A stretch of 26,803 nucleotides of DNA from WLMZ01 sp043747765 (GCA_043747765.1 JAYTOM010000155.1:1-26803), one strand, 5' to 3'. Positions 1 through 8,212 are shown, numbered from the stretch's first letter. Notes: a model not told the origin generated them from the sequence alone. Numbers and translations: made by a program.

Positions 1-24
1 CATTCGGAATGATTTGGAGGAATC

Positions 25-339
25 GTGTATTCGTACACCCAGGACGTGCCCATCGATGCCGGGTTTTATCGAAGGATCTCTGACGGTCTCGGCGACACAC
101 CGCCGGCCGGCCTGATCGTGCACCTCGCGATCGAACTGCCGGAGGGTGGGCTGCGCTACATCGACATCTGGCAAACCGAGGAGGAGTGCGAGAAGTTCGC
201 TGAGGAACGGCTCCATCCTGTCGTACACGGCCTGCTCGCCGAAGTGTTCGGCGACCAACTCCCACCAGAACCAGCACGCGTGACGCTGCCCATCGTCCAC
301 GTCTGGGGCCAGAACGTTGGTTCCATCAACAACCGTTGA
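25..339 (+). CDS. Small protein, probable dimeric alpha/beta-barrel (ABM-like) fold
   Basis: This 104-residue protein has no signal peptide or membrane segment. The central part (about residues 28-67) reads as a strand GLIVHLAIELPEGGLRYIDIW followed by a helix TEEECEKFAEERLHPVV. That pattern (strand, glycine turn, strand ending in D-x-W, then an acidic helix with FxxERLxP) is seen in small ferredoxin-like-fold proteins related to antibiotic-biosynthesis monooxygenases. The GTG start is supported by a strong purine-rich site, TTGGAGGA, ending 3-4 bases upstream. No catalytic residue can be assigned, so enzymatic function is open. It stands alone upstream of xylA with about 280 bases between them, so co-transcription is uncertain. 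The fold call is inference from residue pattern; that it is a real gene is well supported. Confidence 0.75.
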   Translation: MYSYTQDVPIDAGFYRRISDGLGDTPPAGLIVHLAIELPEGGLRYIDIWQTEEECEKFAEERLHPVVHGLLAEVFGDQLPPEPARVTLPIVHVWGQNVGSINNR

Positions 340-621
340 GTCCGGCACGTCGCATGAACAGATCACCGCAACATCACCGATCTCGATCGCTCGGCTGACG
401 TGTTGGGCCTGCCATTCTCTGTCGACGCCTGGACGCGATGGACGCTGCAGTACCGATCCTGTGGGTCTCGGCAACAGAACGCACGACGCCCTGATCCGAC
501 GAATCCGCTCACAGTCGGATCGGGGGCATCATGAAGGGGTCCAGGAGATCACGACGCGGTTGCGGCGGAGTGGCGCGACGAAAGCGTGGGTGACATGATC
601 GACCAACCAGGAGGCAACGAA
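340..621. other. Intergenic stretch upstream of xylA
   Basis: About 280 bases separate the first gene from the xylA start. No open frame here has a convincing ribosome site or protein-like composition. No tRNA or strong hairpin was seen. It probably holds the xylA promoter and any xylose-responsive site, but I cannot point to one. Confidence 0.4.
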
Positions 622-1965
622 ATGAGTGAGTTCTTCACCGAGGTCCCGCAACCGGTCCACTACGCAGGCGCGACCGCCGGACCCGACGACACCGGTCTCG
701 CGTACCGCGTGTACGACCCCGATCGGCTTGTGCTGGGCAAGCGGATGGAAGACCATCTCCGCATCGCTGTCTGCTACTGGCACAGCTTCAACTGGCCAGG
801 TAGCGACATCTTCGGCAGCGCCACGTTCGACCGGCCGTGGCTCGACGTCGGGGTCGACCCGATGCAGGCTGCGTTCGCCAAGCAGGACGCGGCGTTCGAG
901 TTCTTCGCCAAGCTCGGCGTGCCGTACTACTGCTTCCACGACGTCGACATGGCTCCCGCCGGAGACACGTTGAAGCAGTCACGCGCCAACCTGGACGTGC
1001 TCGTCGACCGTGCTGCGGGCAAGATGGCCGAGACGGGCGTGAAGCTGCTGTGGGGCACGGCCAACCTTTTTTCGCACCCGCGGTACGCGGCTGGGGCAGC
1101 CACCAATCCGAACCCAGAGGTGTTCGCCCACGCAGCCGCGCAGGTGCGAGACGCGATGGATGCCACCCTGCGTCTCGGCGGGGCCAACTACGTGCTCTGG
1201 GGCGGCCGCGAGGGGTACGAGACCCTCCTCAACACGCGTCTGCGTCAAGAGGGCGATCAGCTCGCCCGGTTCTTGGAGATGGTCGTCGAGTACAAGCACA
1301 AGATCGGATTCGACGGTCTGCTGCTGATCGAGCCCAAGCCGCAGGAGCCGACCAAACACCAGTACGACTATGACTCGGCGACGGTGCACGGCTTTCTCGA
1401 ACGGTACGGATTGCAGGGCGAGTTCCAGGTCAACATCGAGGGCAACCACGCCACCCTCGGCGGGCACTCGTTCCACCACGAGGTCGCATGGGCGATGGAG
1501 CACGGCATCTTCGGCAGTGTCGATGCGAACCGCGGCGACGCTCAGAACGGGTGGGACACGGACCAGTTCCCGAACTCGGTCGAGGAACTCTCACTCGTTC
1601 TCCTGGAAATCCTCCGCGGCGGTGGGTTCACGTCGGGCGGTTTCAACTTCGACACCAAACTACGTCGCCAGAGCCTCGACCGGACCGACCTGTTCCACGG
1701 CCATGTCGGCGGTATCGACACCCTCGCCAGGGCGTTGTTGGTGGCCGAAGCACTTGTCACCGACGGCGAACTCGATCGTCGCCGTGATGAGCGCTACTCC
1801 GGCTGGAACGAGGAGCTCGGTCGGTCGATCATGAGCAAGGGAGTCGACCTCGAATCGTTGGCCGAGATGGCCAGCAAAAGCGATCTCGACCCGAAGCCAG
1901 TGTCCGGTCGGCAAGAGCTGCTCGAAAATGTCGTCAACCGCACGATCTGGTCCACACCCGACTGA
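622..1965 (+). CDS. xylA: Xylose isomerase, class II
   Basis: Converts D-xylose to D-xylulose (and glucose to fructose) in the cytoplasm, the first step of the isomerase route of xylose use; it needs two divalent metal ions. The 447-residue length and the long N-terminus match class II enzymes such as E. coli XylA (440 residues) rather than the shorter class I enzymes usual in Streptomyces. Visible active-site motifs in order are YYCFHDVDMAP (catalytic His and Asp), WGGREGYETLLNT, LLIEPKPQEPTKHQYDYD (metal Glu and Lys), NIEGNHATLAGH-like NIEGNHATLGGHSFHHE, FGSVDANRGD, GWDTDQFPNS and GGFNFDTK (metal Asp residues). The ATG at 622 is preferred over an in-frame GTG at 586 because AGGAGG lies at 609-614. 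No xylulokinase or xylose transporter is next to it, so it stands apart from a typical xyl operon. The reading frame is clean throughout. Confidence 0.98.
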   Translation: MSEFFTEVPQPVHYAGATAGPDDTGLAYRVYDPDRLVLGKRMEDHLRIAVCYWHSFNWPGSDIFGSATFDRPWLDVGVDPMQAAFAKQDAAFEFFAKLGVPYYCFHDVDMAPAGDTLKQSRANLDVLVDRAAGKMAETGVKLLWGTANLFSHPRYAAGAATNPNPEVFAHAAAQVRDAMDATLRLGGANYVLWGGREGYETLLNTRLRQEGDQLARFLEMVVEYKHKIGFDGLLLIEPKPQEPTKHQYDYDSATVHGFLERYGLQGEFQVNIEGNHATLGGHSFHHEVAWAMEHGIFGSVDANRGDAQNGWDTDQFPNSVEELSLVLLEILRGGGFTSGGFNFDTKLRRQSLDRTDLFHGHVGGIDTLARALLVAEALVTDGELDRRRDERYSGWNEELGRSIMSKGVDLESLAEMASKSDLDPKPVSGRQELLENVVNRTIWSTPD

Positions 1966-1987
1966 AAGGCGCTGTCGGTTCCGGCGT

Positions 1988-2021
1988 CCTGTCATCGTCG
2001 AGGTGCAGATGACCCGACAGG
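1988..2021 (+). terminator. Possible hairpin after xylA
   Basis: Downstream of the xylA stop the sequence can pair GTCATC (1991-1996) with GATGAC (2008-2013), or alternatively CCTGTC (1988-1993) with GACAGG (2016-2021). There is no T-run, so intrinsic termination is only a possibility. The stem also lies just before the start of the next gene. Confidence 0.25.
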
Positions 2022-2051
2022 TTGAACTCGTCAAGCCGATTGCCCCAGGAG

Positions 2052-2483
2052 ATGCACTTGCACAACACACTGCGATTTGAAGGACTCACGTTGACGGTTC
2101 GGAGCGTGGCGACGTCAGTGGAGTTCTACGGCGAGATGCTCGGTCTCGATGTGGCACACAACGCGGCACCCGATTTCGCGATGATCAAAGTCCCGGGAGC
2201 CGTCGGCGGGACGATCGGGTTGCTCTCACTCGAGGAGGCACGCAAAGAGGGAGCGAGCGAATCGACCGCCGAGCAAAAGCGCGGCGTGCACGTCGAGTTC
2301 ACCACCGACGACCTCGATGCCCTCTACGCAGAACTTTCATCGAAAGGGATGACCTTCCATGAACCGCCGCACGACGAACCATGGGAGCGAGTCATGACCG
2401 CCTTCGATCCGGATGGCTACGCGGTCGAGATCGCCCAAGGCCGCCGAGGCCAAGACGGTGAAATGTGGAAGAAGAACGAATGA
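2052..2483 (+). CDS. VOC superfamily (glyoxalase/dioxygenase-fold) protein
   Basis: A single vicinal-oxygen-chelate domain of about 143 residues. The N-terminal half reads LTLTVRSVATSVEFYGEMLG, the classic VOC strand-helix start where a residue of the first strand often binds metal. The C-terminal half contains HVEFTTDDLDALYAEL, then the glyoxalase signature MTAFDPDGYAVEIAQ, where the Glu near the end is the usual metal ligand. Substrate cannot be told from sequence; members include glyoxalase I, dioxygenases and resistance proteins. Start choice is uncertain: a site AGGAG (2047-2051) abuts the ATG at 2052 but sits 6 bases from an in-frame TTG at 2058, which may be the true start; a TTG at 2022 is also possible. 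It converges on the Fur-family gene with only 28 bases between the stops. Confidence 0.85.
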   Translation: MHLHNTLRFEGLTLTVRSVATSVEFYGEMLGLDVAHNAAPDFAMIKVPGAVGGTIGLLSLEEARKEGASESTAEQKRGVHVEFTTDDLDALYAELSSKGMTFHEPPHDEPWERVMTAFDPDGYAVEIAQGRRGQDGEMWKKNE

Positions 2484-2511
2484 GGTCGCGGTTCTGACCG
2501 GCAGGACAGGT

Positions 2512-3033
2512 TTAGGGTCTTTCCGTCGCGCTGGCCGCGCCCGCATGTGAATGGTGGTCGTGCCCGTGTTGCGTCCGTGGAAGGGGGTCTTCGACGGTGC
2601 TGCAGCGTGAGCATCGGCCGAGCAGTGCGGCGTGGCGGGGTTCGACCACGAATTCGTAGGTTTCGAGCACATCTCGGGAGAGCTGTTGGAAGGCTTGTTC
2701 AGGAATGTTGATGATGGTGCCGCATCCGTTGCAGACGAGATGGACATGGCTGCTGTCATGGAGTTGATAAAAGGCTGGGCCGGTTCCGGAGTGCACGTGT
2801 TCGATGATGTCGAGTTCGTCGAGCCGGCTGAGGACCCGGTAGATCGTCGATGGCGCGATGCTCGGGATTCGGCGCTCCACTTCGACGATCAGGTCATCTG
2901 CGGTCGGGTGTCGGTCGCTGTCGAGAAGAATCGAGACGACTGCCCGCATCGGGATGGTCATCCGACCTCCGGTGCGGCGAATGACCGAGTAGATCGATTC
3001 TTGGGCTGTTTCGGGGGTCGATTTGCTCGCCAC
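2512..3033 (-). CDS. Fur-family metalloregulator, probably Zur-like
   Basis: A 173-residue repressor of the ferric-uptake-regulator family, which in the metal-loaded form binds operator DNA. Residues about 15-80 form the winged helix (TADDLIVEVERRIPSIAPSTIYRVLSRL). The dimerisation and metal part begins at FYQLHDSSHVHLVCNGCG, with Cys101/Cys104 pairing with Cys141/Cys144 (GRCSRCS) as the structural zinc site, and His96/His98 as likely sensory ligands. The tail QHGHDHHSH (about 155-163) is His-rich and could buffer zinc. Its place directly downstream of a metal ABC operon on the same strand, 48 bases after the permease stop, argues for zinc or manganese sensing; zinc is favoured. The start is GTG at 3033 without a clear ribosome site, so the first residues are uncertain. 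Confidence 0.88.
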   Translation of the reverse strand: MASKSTPETAQESIYSVIRRTGGRMTIPMRAVVSILLDSDRHPTADDLIVEVERRIPSIAPSTIYRVLSRLDELDIIEHVHSGTGPAFYQLHDSSHVHLVCNGCGTIINIPEQAFQQLSRDVLETYEFVVEPRHAALLGRCSRCSTVEDPLPRTQHGHDHHSHAGAASATERP

Positions 3034-3081
3034 GAGTGGACGGTCCCAGTCAGTGCTTCGATGACGGGGTTGGCTGATTGA

Positions 3082-4011
3082 TCACGGTTGCACCGTTGTG
3101 ACAGCGCGTGCGTCTTGCAGCGCGGGCAGCAATGAGGGGCCGGGCGACCAAGCACGACCCCTGGCGGTTGCCGGCGCCGAGCCCGGTCGGCGCTTGGCCG
3201 GTCTGGCCGCCGTGTAGGCGTAGGCGATGGCGAAGAGGACGAAGTTGACGAGCACGATGGTTGCGCCGGAGGAGATGTCGAGGTGATAGCTGAGGTACAT
3301 GCCGACAAGCCCTGAGGATGCTCCGAGGGTAGTGGACATGATCAGCATCTTCTTGAAGGAGTTGGTGAGGAGCCGGGCGACGGTCGGTGGGATGACGAGC
3401 GCGGCGGCAATCAGGGTGACGCCGAGGACTTTCATGCTGGCCAGGATCGCGAAGGTCAGGAGCAGCATCAACAGCGCGTCGATGCGTGCGGTGTTGACGC
3501 CGGACACGTCGGCGACGTCGGGATCGAAGGTGGTGAACAGCAGTGGTCGGTAGAACGCGATGATCGCCACTGTCGTGGCGATGGCGATGGCGATGATGGT
3601 CCACATGTCGGTCAATGAGACGCCGAGGACGCTGCCGAACACGGTTGCTTCGATGCTTTGTTTGACTCGCGAGTACAGGCCGAGGAGGGCGATGCCGAAC
3701 GCGAAGCTGGCGGTGGTGATCACGCCGATCGCGGCGTCTGCGGCGATTGCTCGACGGCGGGTGACGCGTCCGACGGCGAGTCCCGAGGCCACTCCCCATA
3801 CGCCGGCGCCGACGAAGAAGTTGAGGCCGATCGCTGCACATATGGCCGCTCCGCCGAATATTGCGTGGGACAGGCCGTGGCCGATGTAGCTCATTCCGCG
3901 GAGGGTGACGAACACGCCGAGGAGCCCGCAGAGTGCGCCGGCGATGGTGCACACGACGATCGCGTGACGGAGGAACCCGTATTGGAACGGTTCGGTGAGG
4001 GTGTTCCACAT
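3082..4011 (-). CDS. Zinc/manganese-type ABC transporter permease (ABC-3 family)
   Basis: An integral membrane subunit of 309 residues with about eight or nine hydrophobic helices, the first at AIVVCTIAGALCGLLGVFVT. The segment LRGMSYIGHGLSHAIFGGAA is typical of ZnuB/MntB/TroC permeases, as is MKVLGVTLIAAALVIPPTVARLL, the cytoplasmic loop region that contacts the ATPase. The start overlaps the ATPase stop by one base (TGATG), so translation is coupled. The last 50 or so residues are Arg/Pro/Ala-rich and not hydrophobic, probably a cytoplasmic tail. Metal specificity cannot be read from the permease; the Fur-family gene next to it suggests zinc. Confidence 0.93.
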   Translation of the reverse strand: MWNTLTEPFQYGFLRHAIVVCTIAGALCGLLGVFVTLRGMSYIGHGLSHAIFGGAAICAAIGLNFFVGAGVWGVASGLAVGRVTRRRAIAADAAIGVITTASFAFGIALLGLYSRVKQSIEATVFGSVLGVSLTDMWTIIAIAIATTVAIIAFYRPLLFTTFDPDVADVSGVNTARIDALLMLLLTFAILASMKVLGVTLIAAALVIPPTVARLLTNSFKKMLIMSTTLGASSGLVGMYLSYHLDISSGATIVLVNFVLFAIAYAYTAARPAKRRPGSAPATARGRAWSPGPSLLPALQDARAVTTVQP

Positions 4012-4820
4012 CAGGAGCTCTGCTTGACGGTCTGGTTGTGGCGGCCTTCGATGATGAGGGGCATGCCGGCGTGCTCGAGGACTTCCATCGGTGCGCCATA
4101 GGTGCGTTCGAGGATGTCGGGGGTGAGCACGTCGTGGGGTGTGCCGACGCCCATCACGGTGGTGTTGAGGCAGATCAGGTGGGGAAGATGCGCGGCGAGG
4201 CCGTTGAGATCATGGGTGGTCACCAGGATCGAGATGCCACTCTCGTGGAGTTCGCAGAGAAGGTGGAGCATTTCGTGGCGGGTACGGACATCGACCCCCG
4301 ATGTTGGCTCGTCCATCAACAACAGTTCCGGGTCGCTGAACAGGGCGCGGGCGATGAACACTCGTTGTTGTTGACCACCGGAGAGTTGGCGGATGTGACG
4401 GTGGGCGAGATCGCCGATGCCGAGGCGTTCGAGGACGTCGGCGACAGCGGCCTTTTCTGCCGAGTTGGTCCACGGCCAGTTGCGGCCGTTACGCGCCGAC
4501 ATCAGCACGGTCTCGGCAACAGTCACCGGGAAGTTCCAGTTGATCGTCTCGACTTGGGGGACATAGCCGATGCGGAGGTCGGGTCGGCGGGTGACGGATC
4601 CGTGTTGGGGGTGGACGAGTCCGAGGAGGAGTCGCAGCACGGTTGTCTTGCCGGACCCCGACGGGCCGACGATCCCGGTGAATGTGCCGGGCCGGATTGT
4701 CAACGAGACATCATCGAGGACCGGGTCGCCCTGTCCGTAGCTGCACGTGATCTGGTCGAGTCGGATCAGCGGATCGATCGAATCGAGCGGTGCGTCAGCG
4801 AGTCGCAAGTCGGTTCTCAT
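4011..4820 (-). CDS. Metal ABC transporter ATP-binding protein
   Basis: The 269-residue ATPase that drives metal import with the neighbouring permease and lipoprotein. All nucleotide-binding motifs are present: Walker A GPSGSGKT at residues 52-59, Q-loop VPQ near 87-89, the signature LSGGQQQR from 146, Walker B LLLMDEPT around 167-173 and the switch His in TTHDL near 203. The segment VETINWNFPVTVAETVLM after the Q-loop is characteristic of the zinc/manganese ABC ATPases. Its ATG overlaps the lipoprotein stop by ATGA, and its stop overlaps the permease start, so the three genes form a tightly coupled operon. The frame is clean. Confidence 0.95.
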   Translation of the reverse strand: MRTDLRLADAPLDSIDPLIRLDQITCSYGQGDPVLDDVSLTIRPGTFTGIVGPSGSGKTTVLRLLLGLVHPQHGSVTRRPDLRIGYVPQVETINWNFPVTVAETVLMSARNGRNWPWTNSAEKAAVADVLERLGIGDLAHRHIRQLSGGQQQRVFIARALFSDPELLLMDEPTSGVDVRTRHEMLHLLCELHESGISILVTTHDLNGLAAHLPHLICLNTTVMGVGTPHDVLTPDILERTYGAPMEVLEHAGMPLIIEGRHNQTVKQSS

Positions 4821-5914
4821 TGCGGGTAGTCCGCCGAGTCTTTGGCCACGTCGGACGCGTCGAACGCTTTCAGCTTGGTGGCGTCGCCGCCGAGGTTCTC
4901 GACCATCGTCGTGAAGTCGAACTTCATCAAACCGAGATAGGAATGATCGGGCTCGCCCGGTCCGCCGGGAAGGTCGTCGTCGCGGAGCTTGTCGACGTAC
5001 TTGACGCCGGTCTCGGTCGCCAGCTGTTCCAGAACCTTGCTCGGGAACACCTCAGAACCGAAGATCGCCGGGACCTTCTCCGCTGTGATCTGCTTGACGA
5101 GGTCGGTCACCTCTTTCGGGGTCGGATCCTCGAAGGTCGACACCTGGATCGCACCGATGATCCTCCACCCGTAATGCGCAGCAAAGTATGCGTACGCGTC
5201 GTGATAGGTGAGCAGCTCACGATTCTGGGCCGGCATCCCAGCTGTCGCGTCGATCATCAAATGATCGAGCTGATCGATCTTGGCCGAGTACTTCGCATAG
5301 TTGCCCATGTAGTAGGACGCGTTGACCGGATCGGCTTTGGCCATCGCCGACGCGGCGATCGCCGCGTAGCACTTCGCCATCGGCGGGTTCGTCCACAGAT
5401 GCGGATTCGGTTTGCCACCAGCTCTGGGGAACGAGAAATCGTAGATGTACTCGTCCGGGCTGATCGTCGACGTTCCCAACTCGACGACCTCGCCGCCCTT
5501 GGGAATGTTCTTGTCGGCGATGTCCTTGGTCGGGTCCTCCAGCTTGAGGCCGTTGACGAACACGACGTCGGCCTTCGACACCAGCGCAGCCACACTCGGC
5601 TTCGGCTCATACGTGTGCGAATCCTGGCCCTCAGGGATGATCCCGCGCGCATCTGCCCTATCACCAGCGATGTTGGCCACGATCGACGTGATCGGAGCAA
5701 CAGTCGTCACAACCCGCAACCTGCCCCCACCCAACGGCCCCGAAGCCGACGAACCAGCACTCGAAGCCGCCGCCGGACACACGAACTCGGCGACCAAGGC
5801 CTTCGCTGCTGAGCTGTCATCCTTCGCACCCTTCGCACTGCTCCCGCATCCGACCAAAAGGCCGCACAACGAAGCCGCAACCACAGCCGTTGACCGAGAC
5901 CTGCTGCGACTCAT
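4817..5914 (-). CDS. Metal ABC transporter substrate-binding lipoprotein (ZnuA/TroA family)
   Basis: Captures the metal outside the membrane and delivers it to the permease. The N-terminus is a lipoprotein signal: basic residues, a hydrophobic stretch and lipobox LVGC with Cys23 as the lipidated residue, followed by a Ser/Ala-rich linker to about residue 62. The family metal ligands are visible: His100 (GQDSHTYEPKP), His172 (PNPHLWTNP), His238 (LLTYHDAYAYFAAHYGW) and an acidic residue near GSEVFPSK (Glu288). The long His-rich loop of many zinc binders is absent, so manganese cannot be ruled out. It is the first gene of the operon, with GGGGTG as a possible ribosome site just upstream of ATG 5914. 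A candidate regulator site lies about 50 bases further upstream. Confidence 0.95.
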   Translation of the reverse strand: MSRSRSRSTAVVAASLCGLLVGCGSSAKGAKDDSSAAKALVAEFVCPAAASSAGSSASGPLGGGRLRVVTTVAPITSIVANIAGDRADARGIIPEGQDSHTYEPKPSVAALVSKADVVFVNGLKLEDPTKDIADKNIPKGGEVVELGTSTISPDEYIYDFSFPRAGGKPNPHLWTNPPMAKCYAAIAASAMAKADPVNASYYMGNYAKYSAKIDQLDHLMIDATAGMPAQNRELLTYHDAYAYFAAHYGWRIIGAIQVSTFEDPTPKEVTDLVKQITAEKVPAIFGSEVFPSKVLEQLATETGVKYVDKLRDDDLPGGPGEPDHSYLGLMKFDFTTMVENLGGDATKLKAFDASDVAKDSADYPQ

Positions 5915-6303
5915 TTACACCCCAGTGACGTTGGCGACCTTATCGCTACTGCGAGTAACACGCAGCAACAATCATTCGTTGCACGATCGTTCCTGGATCA
6001 CACAAACGCAAAAGTGCCGCCGAGGTTGGCCCAGGACACGTCCTGACCTTGACTGCGGCGCCACGACTCAGAACGACAACGCGCACGATCCGCCACCTCG
6101 GAGCGCCCCTGCCAGCACGTACCGGCCGACCGGCCCCGAGCGCCGCCGGTCCAGCTCGCGCGACGTCACGGTCGCCGAGTCCACAGACCCGTTGCACGAT
6201 CGCGACTTCATCCGCGCTCATCGCCACATACTCGATCGAGCCCACCACCGACTGGGTGACGCCCGATGCGGCGTGACCAACGATGCGACGTCCGCAGAAC
6301 CCA
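5915..6303. other. Intergenic region between the metal operon and the SnoaL-like remnant
   Basis: Almost 390 bases with no convincing gene on either strand. The left end must hold the promoter of the leftward metal operon and contains the candidate operator at 5965-5982. The rest shows no repeat, hairpin or protein-like frame that I can support. Confidence 0.4.
5965..5982. promoter_or_regulatory. Candidate Fur/Zur-type operator upstream of the metal ABC operon
   Basis: The 18-base stretch GCAACAATCATTCGTTGC is an imperfect inverted repeat with perfect outer arms GCAAC/GTTGC around an AT-rich core AATCATT. An AT-rich core holding ATCATT resembles Fur/Zur boxes. It lies 51 bases upstream of the lipoprotein start, where a repressor of the operon would be expected to bind. 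The assignment is inference; no second copy was found in the window. Confidence 0.35.
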
Positions 6304-6739
6304 GTGACCATCCACGATCAGTTCGCTGCCCACCAGCTCATCAACACATGGTGGTTCAACTACGCTGGTGGTTCAACTACGACGAGGGCCACCTCGGTGT
6401 GCTCAGCGATCTGCTCTCCGAAGACTGTCACCTGATCGCGGGCACCGAGCTCGGCAACCACCCGTACGAGGAGTTCATCCGCTCGCACAGCCGCTACCGC
6501 TTCGGGGCGATGGCGTGGGACCGCGGAACGCCGCAAGCACAGCCCGTCCCCCTTACGCCACCGCGCGACCAACATTCACGTCGTCGCCCAACGCGGCGAC
6601 GAGATCGACCTCGAGTCGTACCTCTGGGTCACCCACAGGGCAGCTCACCTCGGTTCATATCGGCCGTTCCCGCCGTGTCCCGATGGGCGAGATCCGGCGC
6701 TACATCCGCGAGCGCCTCCAGCGGGAGCACGGCGGCTGA
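6304..6739 (+). pseudogene. Broken SnoaL-like (NTF2-fold) protein gene
   Basis: A SnoaL/NTF2-fold protein of about 140 residues can be traced across all three forward frames. It starts from GTG 6304 with TIHDQFAAHQLINTWWFNY, shifts, then reads DEGHLGVLSDLLSEDCHLIA through YRFGAMAWDRG, shifts near 6545 to LRHRATNIHVVAQRG and SYLWVTH, and shifts again near 6640 to GQLTSVHIG and GEIRRYIRERLQREHGG, ending at 6739. The first shift has a visible cause: TGGTGGTTCAACTACG occurs twice at 6349 and 6366, a 17-base tandem duplication. The order of segments matches a normal SnoaL-like protein, so this is a once-whole gene with at least three frame changes. It could not make the full protein now. Function before decay is unknown. 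Confidence 0.75.
6349..6381. repeat. 17-base tandem duplication inside the SnoaL-like gene
   Basis: TGGTGGTTCAACTACG is present at 6349-6364 and again at 6366-6381. The repeat period is 17 bases, not a multiple of three, so it throws the downstream coding out of frame. Confidence 0.9.
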
Positions 6740-6773
6740 GCGTTGACGCGATGGTGCGCGCGAGACTGTACCG

Positions 6774-7251
6774 GTGAGCTGCCGCAACTGCTCGGAGATC
6801 GAGGAGATCGAGGCGGGAACGCACGGTGACGCGATCGCTCGCCTTTCGAACGGATACGTATAGCTCAATCCGACTCAGTACCACCGTGGTGCGGTCTTCT
6901 ACGTCGCTCGACAATGCGTCGCCGACCTCTTCGAGTTGGAGGTCGGGACGCGCGGTGGGCACCTGCTGGAGATGGCGGCTCTCGCCGCGGCTGTGCAGCG
7001 TGCTGTTGGAGCACGGAAGATGAACTACGAGGCGCTCGGCAACGGCGTGCCACACCTGCATTGGTGGCTGACGCCACGCCACCACGAAGATCCGAGTCCC
7101 GAGGGGTCCGATCTGGGAGGACCTCGACTTCCTTCGTCTGCTGTGGACGAAAGGAGCGGTCGTCCAGAGCGAGGCGAGCGTCGGCGTCAGGAAGCGGATC
7201 CTCGACGAGCTCTCGCTGGAGCAGATCATGATCGTAGCGACGTACGTGTAG
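6774..7251 (+). pseudogene. Broken HIT-family (histidine triad) protein gene
   Basis: HIT proteins are small nucleotide hydrolases or transferases. From GTG 6774 the frame gives SCRNCSEIEEIEAG with a zinc-type CxxC, then ARLSNGYV followed by an in-frame TAG at 6861. The same frame continues LNPTQYHRGAVFYVARQCV, then KMNYEALGNGVPHLHWWLTPRH, with the triad region HLHWW (one His of the usual H-x-H-x-H replaced by Trp, as in some subfamilies). Near 7095-7104 the frame shifts by one base to RGPIWEDLDFLRLLW and runs to a TAG at 7249-7251. Order and motifs match a complete HIT protein of about 158 residues, so two separate lesions broke one gene. Readthrough seems unlikely because the frameshift would remain. 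Confidence 0.75.
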
Positions 7252-7321
7252 CCCTGGGCTGACCGGACCGTGTTCGTGCGACGGCTCTCGGCACGGTGTC
7301 TCATCCTCGAAGCACGTCGGT

Positions 7322-8020
7322 TTGCGACAGACTCTGTTGATCAACTTCCTCATGATCCACAGTCCACTCGTTGGGCCGATGACCCTTGAGCCTCTTGGAG
7401 CCCGGCTGCACGAACTTGGATTCCAAGTCGCGGTTCCGGACCTGCGCGAGGCATTGACGGGGCCACGTCCTCACTGGCGAGGGATCCTCGCATTGGCCTG
7501 CTCCGCTGCCAGTTCGGTTGACGTGATCGTGGCGCACTCCGGTGCCGGTGTCCTGATGCCCTTGCTCGCCGAGCAGTTGAGCCCGAAGCTGGTCGCCTTT
7601 GTCGACGCTGTCGTCCCCGGTGACGGTCTGACCTACCAAGCATCCGGCCCGTTCATCGAGTTCATCGACTCGCTGTCCCACGGTCGACCGTTGTTGCCGC
7701 CGTGGCACGAGTGGTGGGACGACGACGTCACAGCTCGCCTGATCCCCGACGCAGATCTACGCCGCCAAATCGCGGCCGACACGCCACGTGTGCCGAGATC
7801 GTTCTATGACGATCCCGTGCCGCTGCCGACTGGCTGGATGACGCGTCACGGCTGCTGTTTCCTGCAACTGAGCCCTGCATATGACGATGACTGGGCGCGG
7901 GCCGCGGCGTACGGATGGCCGACAGCTCGAATGGCTGGCCAGCATCTCGACGTCGCGGTCGAACCAATCGCCGTTGGCGAGAGCCTGATGAGCCTCATCG
8001 AACGAGCACAGTCTCACTGA
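7322..8020 (+). CDS. Alpha/beta-fold hydrolase-like protein
   Basis: A 232-residue intact frame with the layout of a small alpha/beta hydrolase. An early strand FLMIHSPLVGPMTLEPLGARL is followed by FQVAVPDLREAL, then VDVIVAHSGAGVLMPLLAEQ, where Ser in AHSGAG takes the nucleophile-elbow position (the usual GxSxG begins with Ala here). A C-terminal stretch includes MAGQHLDVAVEPIAVGESLMSLI, and His in AGQHLD is a candidate catalytic His. Substrate is unknown. Start is uncertain: TTG at 7322 or 7337 keeps the first strand, while the ATG at 7352 would cut into it; no clear ribosome site exists. It is the only intact gene between two broken genes and the toxin-antitoxin pair. Confidence 0.75.
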   Translation: MRQTLLINFLMIHSPLVGPMTLEPLGARLHELGFQVAVPDLREALTGPRPHWRGILALACSAASSVDVIVAHSGAGVLMPLLAEQLSPKLVAFVDAVVPGDGLTYQASGPFIEFIDSLSHGRPLLPPWHEWWDDDVTARLIPDADLRRQIAADTPRVPRSFYDDPVPLPTGWMTRHGCCFLQLSPAYDDDWARAAAYGWPTARMAGQHLDVAVEPIAVGESLMSLIERAQSH

Positions 8021-8038
8021 TCCTCGGCCTACGAAACG

Positions 8039-8058
8039 CCGAGACAGCGCAGTCTCGG
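8039..8058 (+). terminator. Perfect 7-bp hairpin after the hydrolase gene
   Basis: CCGAGAC (8039-8045) pairs fully with GTCTCGG (8052-8058) around a 6-base loop, 18 bases after the hydrolase stop. No T-run follows, which is common for GC-rich actinobacterial terminators, so it is a candidate only. Confidence 0.45.
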
Positions 8059-8083
8059 ACGTTAGATCGTGGTGCTGTGCCGG

Positions 8084-8212
8084 ATGACGTGGAGGAGCTA
8101 CCAGGAGAGCGGATGGCAGACCGACCATGCCATCGAGGTTGTCTCCACAACTGGCGGGCCGTTTCTCATCACTGCCAAGGTCACGGATGCGAAGTCGCCA
8201 CTTGCCGGCTGA
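8084..8212 (+). other. Short open frame, possible C-terminal gene remnant
   Basis: A 42-codon frame from ATG 8084 ends WQTDHAIEVVSTTGGPFLITA then KVTDAKSPLAG. The alternating hydrophobic pattern looks like two beta strands of a protein C-terminus, and the codon use is ordinary. A stop lies in frame just upstream (8063), and there is no clear ribosome site. It may be the tail of a gene otherwise lost. I do not recognise the family. Confidence 0.25.

Noticed and set aside
529..1503. Long reverse and alternative frames across xylA
   Set aside because: They are antisense or shifted readings of a clear xylose isomerase gene, rich in Arg and His, with no domain.
3050..4099. Long Arg/His-rich reverse frame over the ABC permease
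   Set aside because: Shifted reading of the permease gene with low-complexity composition.
5978..6203. Repeated GTTGCACGATCG near 5979 and 6191
   Set aside because: Only two copies of about 12 bases with no shared context; likely chance.
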